Made by a program: the position numbers and the translations under genes. This document shows, piece by piece, positions 1 to 8,874 of a DNA stretch of 42,519 nt (its first letter is position 1; every line of letters starts with the position of its first letter). The DNA is from an uncultured Coriobacteriaceae bacterium. GTDB lineage: Bacteria > Actinomycetota > Coriobacteriia > Coriobacteriales > Atopobiaceae. Under the pieces are notes generated by a model. That model was given only the letters and a program-made list of their open reading frames with translations, had not been told where the DNA came from and did not search any database. The stretch covers positions 94,998 to 137,516 of the forward strand of contig CADCHF010000005.1 of assembly GCA_902801175.1 (NCBI GenBank). Reading direction: 5' to 3'.

Positions 1-770
1 CCGACCTGCTGAACCCCCGCAAGAAGCACGTCATCCTCGTTGACCACAACGAGCGCAGCCAGTCTGTTGAGGGCCGCGAGCAGGCCGAGATTCTCGAGAT
101 CGTTGACCACCACCGCGTGGCCAACATCGAGACCTCCAACCCCGTGTACTTCCGCAACGTGCCTGTGGGCTGCACCTGCACCATCATCTACGACATCTTT
201 GAGGAGAACGGCATCGAGATTCCGGCCAACATCGCTGGCATCATGATGAGCGCCATCCTCTCCGACACCCTCTGCTTCCGCTCCCCCACCTGCACGCCTC
301 GCGACGTGTTTGTGGGCAAGAAGCTCGCCGAGATTTGCGGCGAGGACTGCGAGGAGTTTGCCGACCAGATGTTTGACGCCGGCGCTGACCTCACGGGCCG
401 CACGGCCGACGAGGTCTTCAACTCCGACTTCAAGGTCTTCAGCCGCGGCAACGTTCGCTTTGGCGTGGGCCAGGGCTCTTTCATGACCGAGGCCAGCCGC
501 AAGGCAGCCGAGGCACTCGTTGGTCCCTACCTCGAGGACGGTGCCAAGAACAACGAGCTGCCGATGGTCTTCTACCTCTTCACCGACGTGAAGACCCAGA
601 CCTCCGACATGCTCTACTGGGGCGCTGCGGCCGAGGAGATTGCCGCCAAGGCCTTCAACGTTACTCCCGAGGACGGCATCGCCGTGCTCAAGGGCGTCGT
701 GAGCCGCAAGAAGCAGGTCATTCCCGCCCTCATGACCACACTCCAGCGCATGCAGGAGGAGCAGGAGTAG
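1..770 (+). CDS. ppaC: Manganese-dependent inorganic pyrophosphatase (family II, DHH), C-terminal part
   Basis: The gene enters from the left edge (codons in frame from base 3), so the N-terminus is missing; about 255 codons are visible. It hydrolyses pyrophosphate to phosphate in the cytoplasm. Visible signatures are the metal-ligand motif VDHNE, the DHH triplet (VDHHRV) about 23 residues later, and the DHHA2-domain signature SRKKQ near the C-terminus, all typical of family II pyrophosphatases. An internal GTG at 117 is not a likely start because it would remove the DHH motif. Whether regulatory CBS domains precede this part cannot be seen. It is convergent with the DAHP synthase gene. Confidence 0.93.
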   Translation, partial: DLLNPRKKHVILVDHNERSQSVEGREQAEILEIVDHHRVANIETSNPVYFRNVPVGCTCTIIYDIFEENGIEIPANIAGIMMSAILSDTLCFRSPTCTPRDVFVGKKLAEICGEDCEEFADQMFDAGADLTGRTADEVFNSDFKVFSRGNVRFGVGQGSFMTEASRKAAEALVGPYLEDGAKNNELPMVFYLFTDVKTQTSDMLYWGAAAEEIAAKAFNVTPEDGIAVLKGVVSRKKQVIPALMTTLQRMQEEQE

Positions 771-786
771 CTAATCATTTAACCTG

Positions 787-875
787 ACAGGACCCGGCCC
801 CCTTGCCTCCGAAACGTCCTCGCCGTGCTTCTCGCGGCTGCGGAATGTTTCTTCGGCAAGGGGGCCGGGTCCTGT
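787..875. repeat. Large perfect inverted repeat (REP/MITE-like or bidirectional terminator)
   Basis: A 21-base arm at 787-807 (begins ACAGGACCCGG) is perfectly complementary to 855-875 (ends CCGGGTCCTGT), with a 47-base centre. The centre holds a further 5-base pair, GAAAC 811-815 with GTTTC 847-851. It lies between two convergent genes. No T-run follows either side closely, so it is a poor classical terminator. Its size and symmetry fit a dispersed palindromic element, but no second copy was noticed in this window. Confidence 0.6.
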
Positions 876-982
876 TTCTGGTGCCAGTTGAGAACCCGCT
901 GCGCACAAATTGCGCTGGAGGTCATCGCAGGTCGGTGTATTTGAAGGCAAACGAGTTTTGTTGCCCTTGGAGCTCATAGTTG

Positions 983-2011
983 TTAAAGCAAATCGGCCAT
1001 TTCCAGGAGTAGAGTCTCGGTCTTTTCCCAGCCTAGGCAGGGGTCGGTGATGGATTGGCCGTAGACGTGGCCCCCTATGTCCTGGCGGCCGTCCTCGAGG
1101 TAGCTCTCGATCATGAAGCCGCGGAAGAGACGACGGACTTCATTGGAGCGGCGGGCAGAGTCGAGCACCTCGCGCACGATGCGAATCTGCTCGAGCGGGC
1201 GCTTGCCCGAGTTGTCGTGATTGGTGTCAATGATCACGGCAGGGTTGGCAAAGTCGGCCTCGGTGTAGGCCTGTGCCAGGTGTTCGATGTGCTCGTAGTG
1301 GTAGTTGGCGTGCCAGTGCCCGTCCGATCCAATGCGACCGCGAAGCACCGCGTGGGCAAGTGGGTTGCCAGTGGTCTCGACCTCCCAGTTGCGGTAGATG
1401 AAGGTCTGGGGCTGCTGCGCCGCATAGATGGAGTTGAGCATGACGTCCATGCTTCCGCCCGTTGGGTTCTTCATTCCCACAGGCACTGGAATGCCGCCAG
1501 CAACAAGTCGGTGCTCCTGGTTCTCGGTCGAACGAGCGCCTACGGCCACATACGAGAGCAGATCCACCAAATACTGGTAGTTGGACGGATAGAGCATCTC
1601 GTCGGCCGTGAAAAGGCCGGTCTCCTCGACCACGCGCAGGTGCATGTGGCGAACGGCCTTAATACCCTCAAGCACGTCGTCTGTGGATTCGGGGTCGGGG
1701 TTATGGAGAAGTCCCTTGTAGCCGGTTCCCTTTGTGCGGGGCTTGTTAGTGTACACGCGCGGAACAAGCACAAGCTTATCTGCTACGCGCTCCTGAAGCG
1801 CGGCCAGGCGGGTGGCATAGTCGAGCACGGCATCCTCGCGATCTGCAGAGCACGGACCAATCACAACGAGGATCTTGTTGCTAGCGCCAGTCATGACATC
1901 GGCAACCGTCTTGTCAAAGTGGACCTTTCGCACAGACATCTCGTATGAGAGCGGCATCCCCTCACGAATCTCCATAGGGATGGGAAGATGACGTTTGAAG
2001 TTAAAAGACAT
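983..2011 (-). CDS. aroG: 3-deoxy-7-phosphoheptulonate (DAHP) synthase, type I-alpha
   Basis: 342 residues. Condenses phosphoenolpyruvate and erythrose 4-phosphate, the first step of the shikimate pathway. Recognised by IGPCSADRED, the PEP-binding stretch LVPRVYTNKPRTKGTGYKG, GARSTENQEHR, GMKNPTGGS and IDTNHDNSGK, in the order of the E. coli AroF/AroG/AroH class. An ATG 15 bases upstream exists, but AGGAGGT at 2016-2022 sits 4-10 bases before the ATG at 2011, so that start is chosen. The gene is divergent from a second, unrelated-subclass DAHP synthase. Which amino acid inhibits it cannot be read from sequence, and the symbol is by class only. Confidence 0.93.
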   Translation of the reverse strand: MSFNFKRHLPIPMEIREGMPLSYEMSVRKVHFDKTVADVMTGASNKILVVIGPCSADREDAVLDYATRLAALQERVADKLVLVPRVYTNKPRTKGTGYKGLLHNPDPESTDDVLEGIKAVRHMHLRVVEETGLFTADEMLYPSNYQYLVDLLSYVAVGARSTENQEHRLVAGGIPVPVGMKNPTGGSMDVMLNSIYAAQQPQTFIYRNWEVETTGNPLAHAVLRGRIGSDGHWHANYHYEHIEHLAQAYTEADFANPAVIIDTNHDNSGKRPLEQIRIVREVLDSARRSNEVRRLFRGFMIESYLEDGRQDIGGHVYGQSITDPCLGWEKTETLLLEMADLL

Positions 2012-2269
2012 GTGTACCTCCTGCATTGGCGGTCTGACAAACTGTCAAAGTCGCATGGGAAGAAAGTATGATGTTTCATGACGGCTTATTGTTTCTTCGT
2101 CGCGCAATCGTAACCTTCCCTACACCGTCTACCTGCAAAGCTTTGAGTAATACCGACGTTACCCTCCCTTGTTACAGGCGAGAAACGGTACTAAGGCAGC
2201 CATACGTGGTCGTGTTAGCATCATGCGGTATCGTTCGCGCCAAACGGCGCAGAAAAGGAGATATCTGCC
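2012..2269. promoter_or_regulatory. Divergent control region between two DAHP synthase genes
   Basis: A 258-base spacer that must hold promoters for both directions. The palindrome TGACA-AAC-TGTCA at 2035-2047 lies close upstream of the leftward start and is an operator candidate. Its core CAAACTGTCA recurs at 10272-10281 in front of the EIIB gene. A good ribosome site (AAAAGGAG) precedes the rightward gene. No convincing Phe/Tyr/Trp leader peptide, T-box or clear -35/-10 pair was found. Confidence 0.4.
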
Positions 2270-3289
2270 ATGATTGCTATCGTCAAACAAACAGCCACAC
2301 CAGAACAACTCGAACATTTTGTGAGCTGGATAGAGCATCGCGGATATCGTGCCAACGTCTCACAGGGTGACAACGAAACCATCGTTGGCATCATTGGCGA
2401 CACCACCCAGATTGACCCCTTCCTGCTCGAGTCGATGGACATCATCGACCAGGTGCAGCGTGTCTCCGAGCCCTACAAGCTCGCCAACAGGCGCTTTCAC
2501 CCGGAGGACACCGTCATTGACTGCGGCCATGGGGTGCTGCTTGGCGGCGGGCACTTTCAGGTAATGGCCGGTCCGTGCTCCGTTGAGGGTGACAACCTTC
2601 TTGAGATTGCGCGCAAGGTCAAGGCCTCTGGCGCCACGATCCTTCGCGGCGGCGCCTACAAGCCCCGCACCAGCCCCTACACCAACCAGGGCATGGGCGA
2701 GCGCGGCCTTGACCTTTTGCTCGAGGCCTCTGCCGAGCTTGACATGCCCATCGTGACCGAGGTCATGGACCCTCGCGACGTGCAGCTCTTTGTTGACAAG
2801 GGCATCGACATAATGCAGATTGGCGCCCGCAACGCACAGAACTTCAACCTCCTCAAGGAGGTCGGCAAGACCAACACGCCCGTGCTTCTCAAGCGCGGTC
2901 TTTCGGGCACCATCGACGAGCTTCTGATGGCAGCCGAATACGTCATGAGCGAGGGCAATCCCAACGTGATCCTTTGCGAGCGCGGCATTCGTACCTTTGA
3001 GACCCGCACTCGCAACACCTTTGACGTCAATGCCATTCCCGTGCTGCACCACCTCACGCACCTGCCCGTTGTTGGCGACCCCAGCCATGCAACCGGCTAC
3101 ACGCGCTACGTTAAGCCGGCTGCCTTTGCCGCAACGGCCGCTGGCGCAGACGGCCTCGAGATCGAGGTCCACAACTGCCCGACCGAGGCGTGGTCCGATG
3201 GCGCACAGGCACTCGTGCCCGAGGCCTTTGACGACGCCATGCGCCGTATCGCTCTCATCCGCGAGGCAATCACGGCGGAGTTGGGGTAG
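2270..3289 (+). CDS. aroF: DAHP synthase, type I-beta with N-terminal ferredoxin-like regulatory domain
   Basis: 339 residues. Same reaction as the divergent neighbour but of the Thermotoga/Bacillus-like subclass. Residues about 1-70 form the ferredoxin-like regulatory domain used for aromatic feedback in this subclass; the barrel follows with [63 protein letters not shown] and [10 protein letters not shown]. The ATG is preceded by AAAAGGAGATATCTGCC, a strong ribosome site. It leads the rightward aromatic operon; tyrA starts 5 bases after its stop. Homology of the N-terminal domain is by overall pattern, the catalytic assignment is firm. Confidence 0.95.
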   Translation: MIAIVKQTATPEQLEHFVSWIEHRGYRANVSQGDNETIVGIIGDTTQIDPFLLESMDIIDQVQRVSEPYKLANRRFHPEDTVIDCGHGVLLGGGHFQVMAGPCSVEGDNLLEIARKVKASGATILRGGAYKPRTSPYTNQGMGERGLDLLLEASAELDMPIVTEVMDPRDVQLFVDKGIDIMQIGARNAQNFNLLKEVGKTNTPVLLKRGLSGTIDELLMAAEYVMSEGNPNVILCERGIRTFETRTRNTFDVNAIPVLHHLTHLPVVGDPSHATGYTRYVKPAAFAATAAGADGLEIEVHNCPTEAWSDGAQALVPEAFDDAMRRIALIREAITAELG

Positions 3290-3294
3290 GTCAT

Positions 3295-4182
3295 ATGAGC
3301 ACAGAACATCCCTCCATTCCCGGCGAGGCCAGCTTTGTCCCTGGGCGCATTGGCGTCTTGGGCCTAGGCCTCATGGGCGGCTCCTTTGCAAAGGCCCTTG
3401 CTGCTGGCGGAGCAGAGGTATACGCGTGGAATCGCACCAAGGCCACGCTGGAGCTCGCCATGATCGAGACCGTTGCCGGCGAGCTCAACGAGTCAAACGT
3501 CGGAACGTGCGAGCTCATCATCCTCGCGGGATATCCCGAGGTGAGCATCACGTGGCTGCGCGACATGGCGCCATACATCTCACCCGGCGCAATTGTCATC
3601 GACGTTGTGGGTGTCAAGCGTGTCATCTGTGACGCCTGCTTTGCCATTGCGCAGGACTACGACTGGACCTTTGTGGGTTGTCACCCCATGGCCGGCACGC
3701 AGTTCTCGGGCTATGCGCACACCCGTGCAAACATGTTCCGCAATGCGCCAATGGTCGTGGTGCCGCCAGCAATCGACGACTTTGTGCGCCTTGATGTCCT
3801 CGAGCGCCTCAAGGCTCTTCTTGTGCCCTGCGGCTTTGGCTCCTTCACCCTTGCGACTGCCGAAGAGCACGACGAGCTGATTGCCTACACCTCTCAGCTC
3901 GCCCATGTTGTGTCGAACGCCTACGTAAAGAGCCCATCTGCCCAAAAGCACAAGGGCTTCTCGGCAGGCTCGTACAAGGACCTTACGCGCGTCGCCAGGC
4001 TCAATGCAACCATGTGGACCGAGCTCTTCCTTGACAACGCCGACTATCTGTCGAGCGAGATCGGCACGCTGATTGATAACCTCCAGCAGTACAAGGACGC
4101 CATCGACGAGGGCGACGCCGAGCGCCTGCACGAGCTTTTGGCCGAGGGCGACAGGCTCAAGCGAGAGGCAGAGCGCCGATGA
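3295..4182 (+). CDS. tyrA: Prephenate dehydrogenase
   Basis: 295 residues, monofunctional. Oxidatively decarboxylates prephenate to 4-hydroxyphenylpyruvate for tyrosine synthesis. The NAD-binding Rossmann motif [11 protein letters not shown] lies near residues 19-29, followed by VIDVVGVKR and the substrate-site motif [13 protein letters not shown]; the helical dimerisation part ([18 protein letters not shown]) completes the family pattern. No C-terminal ACT domain is present, so feedback control through ACT is not expected. Its stop overlaps the aroB start as ATGA, indicating translational coupling. Confidence 0.93.
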   Translation: MSTEHPSIPGEASFVPGRIGVLGLGLMGGSFAKALAAGGAEVYAWNRTKATLELAMIETVAGELNESNVGTCELIILAGYPEVSITWLRDMAPYISPGAIVIDVVGVKRVICDACFAIAQDYDWTFVGCHPMAGTQFSGYAHTRANMFRNAPMVVVPPAIDDFVRLDVLERLKALLVPCGFGSFTLATAEEHDELIAYTSQLAHVVSNAYVKSPSAQKHKGFSAGSYKDLTRVARLNATMWTELFLDNADYLSSEIGTLIDNLQQYKDAIDEGDAERLHELLAEGDRLKREAERR

Positions 4183-5279
4183 ACCCGACCTCCAGCAAGC
4201 TGATTCACGTAGACACGGCTTCGGGCTCATACGACGTTGTCGTTGGAACCGACCTCGTTTCAAGCTGTGGCGAGCGCATTCGCGCCGCCGTGCCAAAGGC
4301 AGACGCAGCTATTGTGGTGAGCGACACCAACGTGGCGCCGCACTACCTAAGCACTACCGTGGCCTCCATAGTGGATGCGGGTCTGCCATGCTCCGCGTTT
4401 GTAGTGCCCGCTGGGGAGACCAACAAGAACCTTGGCACCTATGGCCAGATTCTTCAGGCTATGGCTGAGGCCTCGCTCACGCGTGACAGCGTTGTGGTTG
4501 CCCTCGGCGGTGGCGTTGTGGGTGACATGGCTGGCTTTGCGGCGGCCACTTACATGCGGGGCATACGCGTGGTCCAGATGCCCACGACCCTGCTCTCGAT
4601 GGTTGACTCCTCCGTTGGCGGCAAGACCGCCATTGACCTTGCCGTTGGCAAGAACCTCGTGGGGGCCTTTCTGCAGCCGTCGCTCGTTTTGGCCGATGTC
4701 TGCACATTGGCAACGCTTGAGGCCGAGGTCTTTGCCGATGGCATGGGCGAGGTCGTGAAGCACACCGTCCTGGCGAGCCCCGCCCTCTTTGACGAGCTGA
4801 CCGAGCGCCCCGTGAGTCAAGACGCCAGCAACGAGCACCTCATTGACGTCGTTTCGCAGAACATCGAGATCAAGCGTGACGTGGTCTCGGCCGACGAGCG
4901 CGAGCACGGCCTGCGCCAGACGCTCAACCTTGGCCACACCTTGGGACATGCCATAGAGGCGGCCAACGGATACACGCTCGGACACGGGCATTGCGTTGCC
5001 GCCGGCCTGTGTTGCATAGCCCGCGCGACCGAGGAGCTTGGATGGTCCGAGCCGGGGCTTGCGCGGCAAATCGAACGTTGCACAGCCGCACAGGACCTCC
5101 CAACCACCACCGACATCTCCCTTGACGAGATCTACCGTCAGGCAACCCACGACAAGAAGCGTCATGGGTCCACGATCAATGTTGTGGTTCCCGTGTGCAT
5201 TGGCGCTGCGCGGATACAAACGATCACCCTTGACGAGATGCGCACGCTCGTTGAGCTTGGCTGCTCGGCGCGCGGTTAG
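4179..5279 (+). CDS. aroB: 3-dehydroquinate synthase
   Basis: 366 residues, normal length. Converts DAHP to 3-dehydroquinate using NAD and a divalent metal. Visible signatures: GGGVVGDMAGFAAATYMRG, PTTLLSMVDSSVGGKT, GKNLVGAF, GMGEVVKH (metal ligand Glu), LGHTLGHAIE and GHGHCVAAGL (metal-ligand His) and HDKKR near the C-terminus. Starts inside the tyrA stop codon (ATGA), and aroA begins 9 bases after it. Confidence 0.96.
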   Translation: MNPTSSKLIHVDTASGSYDVVVGTDLVSSCGERIRAAVPKADAAIVVSDTNVAPHYLSTTVASIVDAGLPCSAFVVPAGETNKNLGTYGQILQAMAEASLTRDSVVVALGGGVVGDMAGFAAATYMRGIRVVQMPTTLLSMVDSSVGGKTAIDLAVGKNLVGAFLQPSLVLADVCTLATLEAEVFADGMGEVVKHTVLASPALFDELTERPVSQDASNEHLIDVVSQNIEIKRDVVSADEREHGLRQTLNLGHTLGHAIEAANGYTLGHGHCVAAGLCCIARATEELGWSEPGLARQIERCTAAQDLPTTTDISLDEIYRQATHDKKRHGSTINVVVPVCIGAARIQTITLDEMRTLVELGCSARG

Positions 5280-5288
5280 GTCTGTGTC

Positions 5289-6587
5289 ATGAACGTCCGC
5301 ATACTTCCTCATCCGCTAGAGGGCACGCTTCCCGCCATCCCCTCAAAGAGCATGGCTCACAGGCTGCTCATTTGCTCTGCGCTCTGCCAGGGCATGACCG
5401 ACATCACCTGCCACGCAAGCTCCCAGGACATCGAGGCGACCGTGCGGTGCCTGGCCAAGCTTGGCGCACCTGCAGCCAAGACAAGGGATGGTTGGCGCAT
5501 GGTACCTGTGACTGTGGGTGGCCCGCGCCGCAACGCCCGCCTTGACGTGGGAGAGTCTGGCTCTACCCTGCGCTTTCTGCTGCCCGTGGTGGCAGCTCTT
5601 GGCACCGGTGCCTCAATCGTGGGCCATGGGCGACTTGCCGAACGACCGCTCGCGCCGCTCGATGAGCAGCTCGCAAGTCACGGTATCACCCTCACGAATG
5701 TGGGGTCCTTCCCACTTGTGGTGGAGGGGAAGCTTGCGGGCGGAGGCTTTGAGCTGCCGGGGTCGGTGTCCTCGCAGTTTGTGAGCGGGCTGCTCATGGC
5801 CGCCCCTCTCATGGACGAGGACGTAGAGGTGCTTGTGAGCGAGCCCGTGCAGTCCAAGGGCTATATCGACCTCACCATCGATTCGCTGGCTACCTTTGGG
5901 GTCCATGTCGATGAGTCTTTGGTCAAGCAGGCTGGTACTGGATATCGACGTTACTTCGTGCGGGGCGGACAACAGCTCAAGACTCCTGGGGCCCTCGACG
6001 TTGAGGGCGATTGGTCAAACGCCGCCTTCTGGCTCGCCGCAGGAACCATTGGACCCACCAGCGTTGCCGTCAACGGGCTCAACGCATACAGCCGCCAGGG
6101 CGATCGCGCCATCATGGCCGCCCTGTCGCTTCTTGGCGCGCACGTCTCCCGTGGTCACGGGCTCATCTCCAGCACGAGGGACCACCTGCGCGGACGAACG
6201 ATCGACGTGTCGGCCATACCCGACCTCGCCGCTCCCCTTGCGGCCGTGGCCGCCGTAGCCAGCGGTGAGACACGCCTTGCCAACGCGGGTCGGCTGCGCC
6301 TCAAGGAGTCGGACCGCCTTGAGACCATTCGTGCTGCGCTCGTCGCCATGGGAGGCAACGCCACAATCGAGGGCGACGACCTTGTGATACATGGCGTCGA
6401 GACCCTCGAAGGCGGCACCGTTGACGCGGCAAACGACCACCGCATAGCCATGATGGCGGCGATCTGCGCGGCCTATACCACTGGACCCACCACCATATGC
6501 GGAGCCGAGTGCGTCTCTAAGTCCTATCCTGCGTTCTTGGACGACTTCTCGCGCCTTGGCGGCATTACACAAGCTTGTGGAGGCTAA
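5289..6587 (+). CDS. aroA: 5-enolpyruvylshikimate-3-phosphate synthase
   Basis: 432 residues. Transfers enolpyruvyl from PEP to shikimate 3-phosphate. Motifs: IPSKSMAHRLLI (substrate Lys/Ser), DVGESGSTLRFLLP (PEP loop, of the GxSGTT type rather than the E. coli NAGTAMR type), SVSSQFVSG, EGDWSNAAFW, RLRLKESDRLE and DHRIAMMAA (catalytic Asp/Arg region). The ribosome site before the ATG at 5289 is weak, consistent with coupling to aroB. The PEP-loop type matters for glyphosate response in the family, but sensitivity cannot be predicted here. Confidence 0.95.
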   Translation: MNVRILPHPLEGTLPAIPSKSMAHRLLICSALCQGMTDITCHASSQDIEATVRCLAKLGAPAAKTRDGWRMVPVTVGGPRRNARLDVGESGSTLRFLLPVVAALGTGASIVGHGRLAERPLAPLDEQLASHGITLTNVGSFPLVVEGKLAGGGFELPGSVSSQFVSGLLMAAPLMDEDVEVLVSEPVQSKGYIDLTIDSLATFGVHVDESLVKQAGTGYRRYFVRGGQQLKTPGALDVEGDWSNAAFWLAAGTIGPTSVAVNGLNAYSRQGDRAIMAALSLLGAHVSRGHGLISSTRDHLRGRTIDVSAIPDLAAPLAAVAAVASGETRLANAGRLRLKESDRLETIRAALVAMGGNATIEGDDLVIHGVETLEGGTVDAANDHRIAMMAAICAAYTTGPTTICGAECVSKSYPAFLDDFSRLGGITQACGG

Positions 6588-6591
6588 CACG

Positions 6592-7713
6592 ATGTCTTCT
6601 ACGTTTGGCACATCACTGAGAGTTACGGTCTTTGGGCAGTCCCACTCCCCTGCCATCGGTTGCGTCGTGGAGGGGCTACCGGCGGGATTCTCGCCAGACA
6701 TGGGTGCCCTTCGTGCGTTCATGAGCCGACGTGCCCCCGGGCAGGCAAGCTGGTCGACTCCACGCAAGGAGGCAGACCTGCCCAACATCGTCTCCGGCCT
6801 CAACCAGCGGGGCGAGACCTGTGGCGCGCCGCTTGCCGTCATCATCGAGAACACCAACACGCGCTCCGGCGACTATGATGACGTGCTCCACGTGCCCAGA
6901 CCAGGGCATGCAGACTCTACCGCCCAAGCCAAGTGGCATGGGTACCAGGACGTTCCCGGCGGTGGGCACTTCTCGGGGCGCCTGACCGCCCCCATCTGTG
7001 CGGCCGGTGGCATTGCGCTGCAGATTCTGGCCAGCCGAGGCGTACGCGTTGGAGCCCATCTCCTGAGGGTTGGCGAGGCGACCGACGAGCCCTTTGCGGC
7101 TGTGCAGCTTGACAGCCCCTCCGCCGAGCGCCTGCAGGGGCAGCTCGACATGCTCTCTGACGGCAGGTCCTTCCCCGTCATCTTGCGTGAGTCCGCAGAT
7201 GCCATGATTGCCCAGATAGACGCCGCCAGAGCCGAACAGGACTCTGTTGGCGGCGTGATTGAGTGCGTTGCCTGCGGCATGCCCGCAGGAGTCGGCAGCC
7301 CCATGTTCGACGGCATCGAGAGCGCCATTGCCCGCCTTGCGTTTGGCATCCCTGCGGTCAAGTCCCTTGAGTTTGGCGCCGGCTCACTCGTTGGATCGAT
7401 GCGAGGCAGCGCCAACAACGACCCCTACGGCGTTGTGGATGGCGCCGCCGCGCCGCTCACCAACAACGCAGGAGGCAACTTGGGCGGCATCACCACGGGT
7501 GCCCCTGTCCTCTTCCGCATGGCCATAAAGCCCACGCCGTCCATCGCACGTCCCCAGGCCTCGGTGAACCTCGAGAGAGTCCAGCCTGAGGAGCTCGCCA
7601 TACATGGACGTCATGACCCCTGCATAGCCCCCCGAGCCGTTCCCGTGGCCGAGGCCGTCATGGCTCTCGCCCTGCTCGACAGCTGGCTCGCCTTTCCCCC
7701 GCAATCCCTCTAA
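6592..7713 (+). CDS. aroC: Chorismate synthase
   Basis: 373 residues. Eliminates phosphate from EPSP to give chorismate, using reduced FMN. Signatures: FGQSHSPAIGCVVEGLPAG at the N-terminus, RRAPGQ, RPGHADSTAQAKWHG, GGGHFSGRLT, NNAGGNLGGITTG and GRHDPCIAPRAVP. The start at 6592 is chosen because the invariant FGQSH motif normally lies close to the N-terminus and GTGGAGG lies upstream across the aroA stop; an upstream ATG at 6556 lies inside aroA. Confidence 0.96.
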   Translation: MSSTFGTSLRVTVFGQSHSPAIGCVVEGLPAGFSPDMGALRAFMSRRAPGQASWSTPRKEADLPNIVSGLNQRGETCGAPLAVIIENTNTRSGDYDDVLHVPRPGHADSTAQAKWHGYQDVPGGGHFSGRLTAPICAAGGIALQILASRGVRVGAHLLRVGEATDEPFAAVQLDSPSAERLQGQLDMLSDGRSFPVILRESADAMIAQIDAARAEQDSVGGVIECVACGMPAGVGSPMFDGIESAIARLAFGIPAVKSLEFGAGSLVGSMRGSANNDPYGVVDGAAAPLTNNAGGNLGGITTGAPVLFRMAIKPTPSIARPQASVNLERVQPEELAIHGRHDPCIAPRAVPVAEAVMALALLDSWLAFPPQSL

Positions 7714-7728
7714 CACAAGGAGCAAACC

Positions 7729-8874
7729 ATGCGCGACCTCGCTGAGTGCCGTAAGGAGATCGACCGCATTGACAGCCAGATCATGAGCCTCTTTCTTGAG
7801 CGCATGGATGTGTCGCGCGACGTTGCCGCATCCAAGGCAGCCAGCGGAAAGGCGGTCCTTGACAAGGCTCGCGAGCGGGCCAACATACAGCGTGCATCAG
7901 ACTCTGTCCCGCACGAGCTCTCGGGCTACGCCGCGGTGCTGCAGACGGTCATGATGGAGGCATCGCGCGACGTCCAGCACCAGATTCTTGACCGCAGCAG
8001 CGATGTCAACGTTCGCATTCGCGAGGCGCTCGACTCACAGCCCGCCTACTTCCCCATGCGGGCGCATGTTGCCTGCCAGGGCGTTGAAGGCGCATACCAG
8101 CAGATTGCCGTTGACCGCATGTTTCGCAGGCCACAGATAAGCTACTTTGGAAGCTTTGAGGAGGTCTTTGACGCGGTCGAGTCCGGTGTGTGCGACTTTG
8201 GGGTGCTCCCAGTAGAGAACTCCACAGCGGGCTCGGTCAACCACGTCTATGACCTCATGCGCACGCATGACTTTCACATTGTGCGCAGCTGTCGCCTAAA
8301 GATCGATCACAACCTCCTTGCGCTGCCCGGCACCCGCAAGGAGGACGTAAAGATCGTCTACAGCCACGAACAGGCCATTCACCAGTGCGCGGGATATCTG
8401 GCGCAGATGCCAGGAGCGCGCGTTCACATCTGCGAGAACACCGCCAAGGCGGCCGAGCGCGTGGCCCATTCGGGACGCAACGACGCCGCGGCAATCGCGT
8501 CGCGCGACTGCGCGCCGCTCTATGGTCTTGAGATTCTTGAGCACAGCGTTCAGGACCAGAGCAACAACTACACGCGCTTTGCCTGCATCGCCAAGGACCT
8601 CATCATTTACCCTGGTGCCGACCGCAGCTCGCTCATGGTGGTGCTCAACCACGAGCCGGGCTCGCTCTACAAGGTCCTGGCCAAGTTCTATGCGCTTGAC
8701 ATCAACCTCATCAAGCTCGAGAGCCGCCCCATTCCCAACCGTGACTTTGAGTTCATGTTCTACTTTGACATCGAGTGCCCGGCTGCGGCACCGCAGTTCC
8801 TCTCGCTTATGGACTCGCTTACCGACGCCTGCGAAGAGTGCCGCTACCTTGGCAGCTACACAGAGGTGATCTGA
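7729..8874 (+). CDS. pheA: Bifunctional chorismate mutase / prephenate dehydratase (P-protein)
   Basis: 381 residues in three parts. An AroQ-type chorismate mutase helix bundle covers about residues 1-90 (begins RDLAECRKEIDRIDSQIMSL). A prephenate dehydratase domain covers about 105-285 (VACQGVEGAYQQIA, FGVLPVENSTAGSVN, and the catalytic Thr in NYTRFACI). A C-terminal ACT domain covers about 300-381 (LNHEPGSLYKVLAKF, LESRPIPNRDFEF), which in this family binds phenylalanine for feedback inhibition. AAGGAG precedes the ATG. The stop overlaps the next start as TGATG. Confidence 0.95.
   Translation: MRDLAECRKEIDRIDSQIMSLFLERMDVSRDVAASKAASGKAVLDKARERANIQRASDSVPHELSGYAAVLQTVMMEASRDVQHQILDRSSDVNVRIREALDSQPAYFPMRAHVACQGVEGAYQQIAVDRMFRRPQISYFGSFEEVFDAVESGVCDFGVLPVENSTAGSVNHVYDLMRTHDFHIVRSCRLKIDHNLLALPGTRKEDVKIVYSHEQAIHQCAGYLAQMPGARVHICENTAKAAERVAHSGRNDAAAIASRDCAPLYGLEILEHSVQDQSNNYTRFACIAKDLIIYPGADRSSLMVVLNHEPGSLYKVLAKFYALDINLIKLESRPIPNRDFEFMFYFDIECPAAAPQFLSLMDSLTDACEECRYLGSYTEVI

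Noticed and set aside
771..977. Leftward 68-codon open frame after the pyrophosphatase gene
   Set aside because: It runs through the large palindrome and has no family signature; the reading frame is a by-product of the GC-rich repeat.
1055..1948. Long rightward open frame (about 297 codons) opposite the DAHP synthase gene
   Set aside because: It mirrors the leftward gene exactly, has no ribosome site or family motif, and is expected from high GC codon bias. The same applies to the long antisense frames at 2360-3172, 4347-5312, 12400-13650, 13654-14700, 26980-28377, 28364-29527, 34382-35590 and 38676-40004.
2068..2370. Possible leader peptide gene before the type I-beta DAHP synthase
   Set aside because: It has no run of Phe, Tyr or Trp codons, no terminator/antiterminator pair follows, and it extends into the real gene in another frame.
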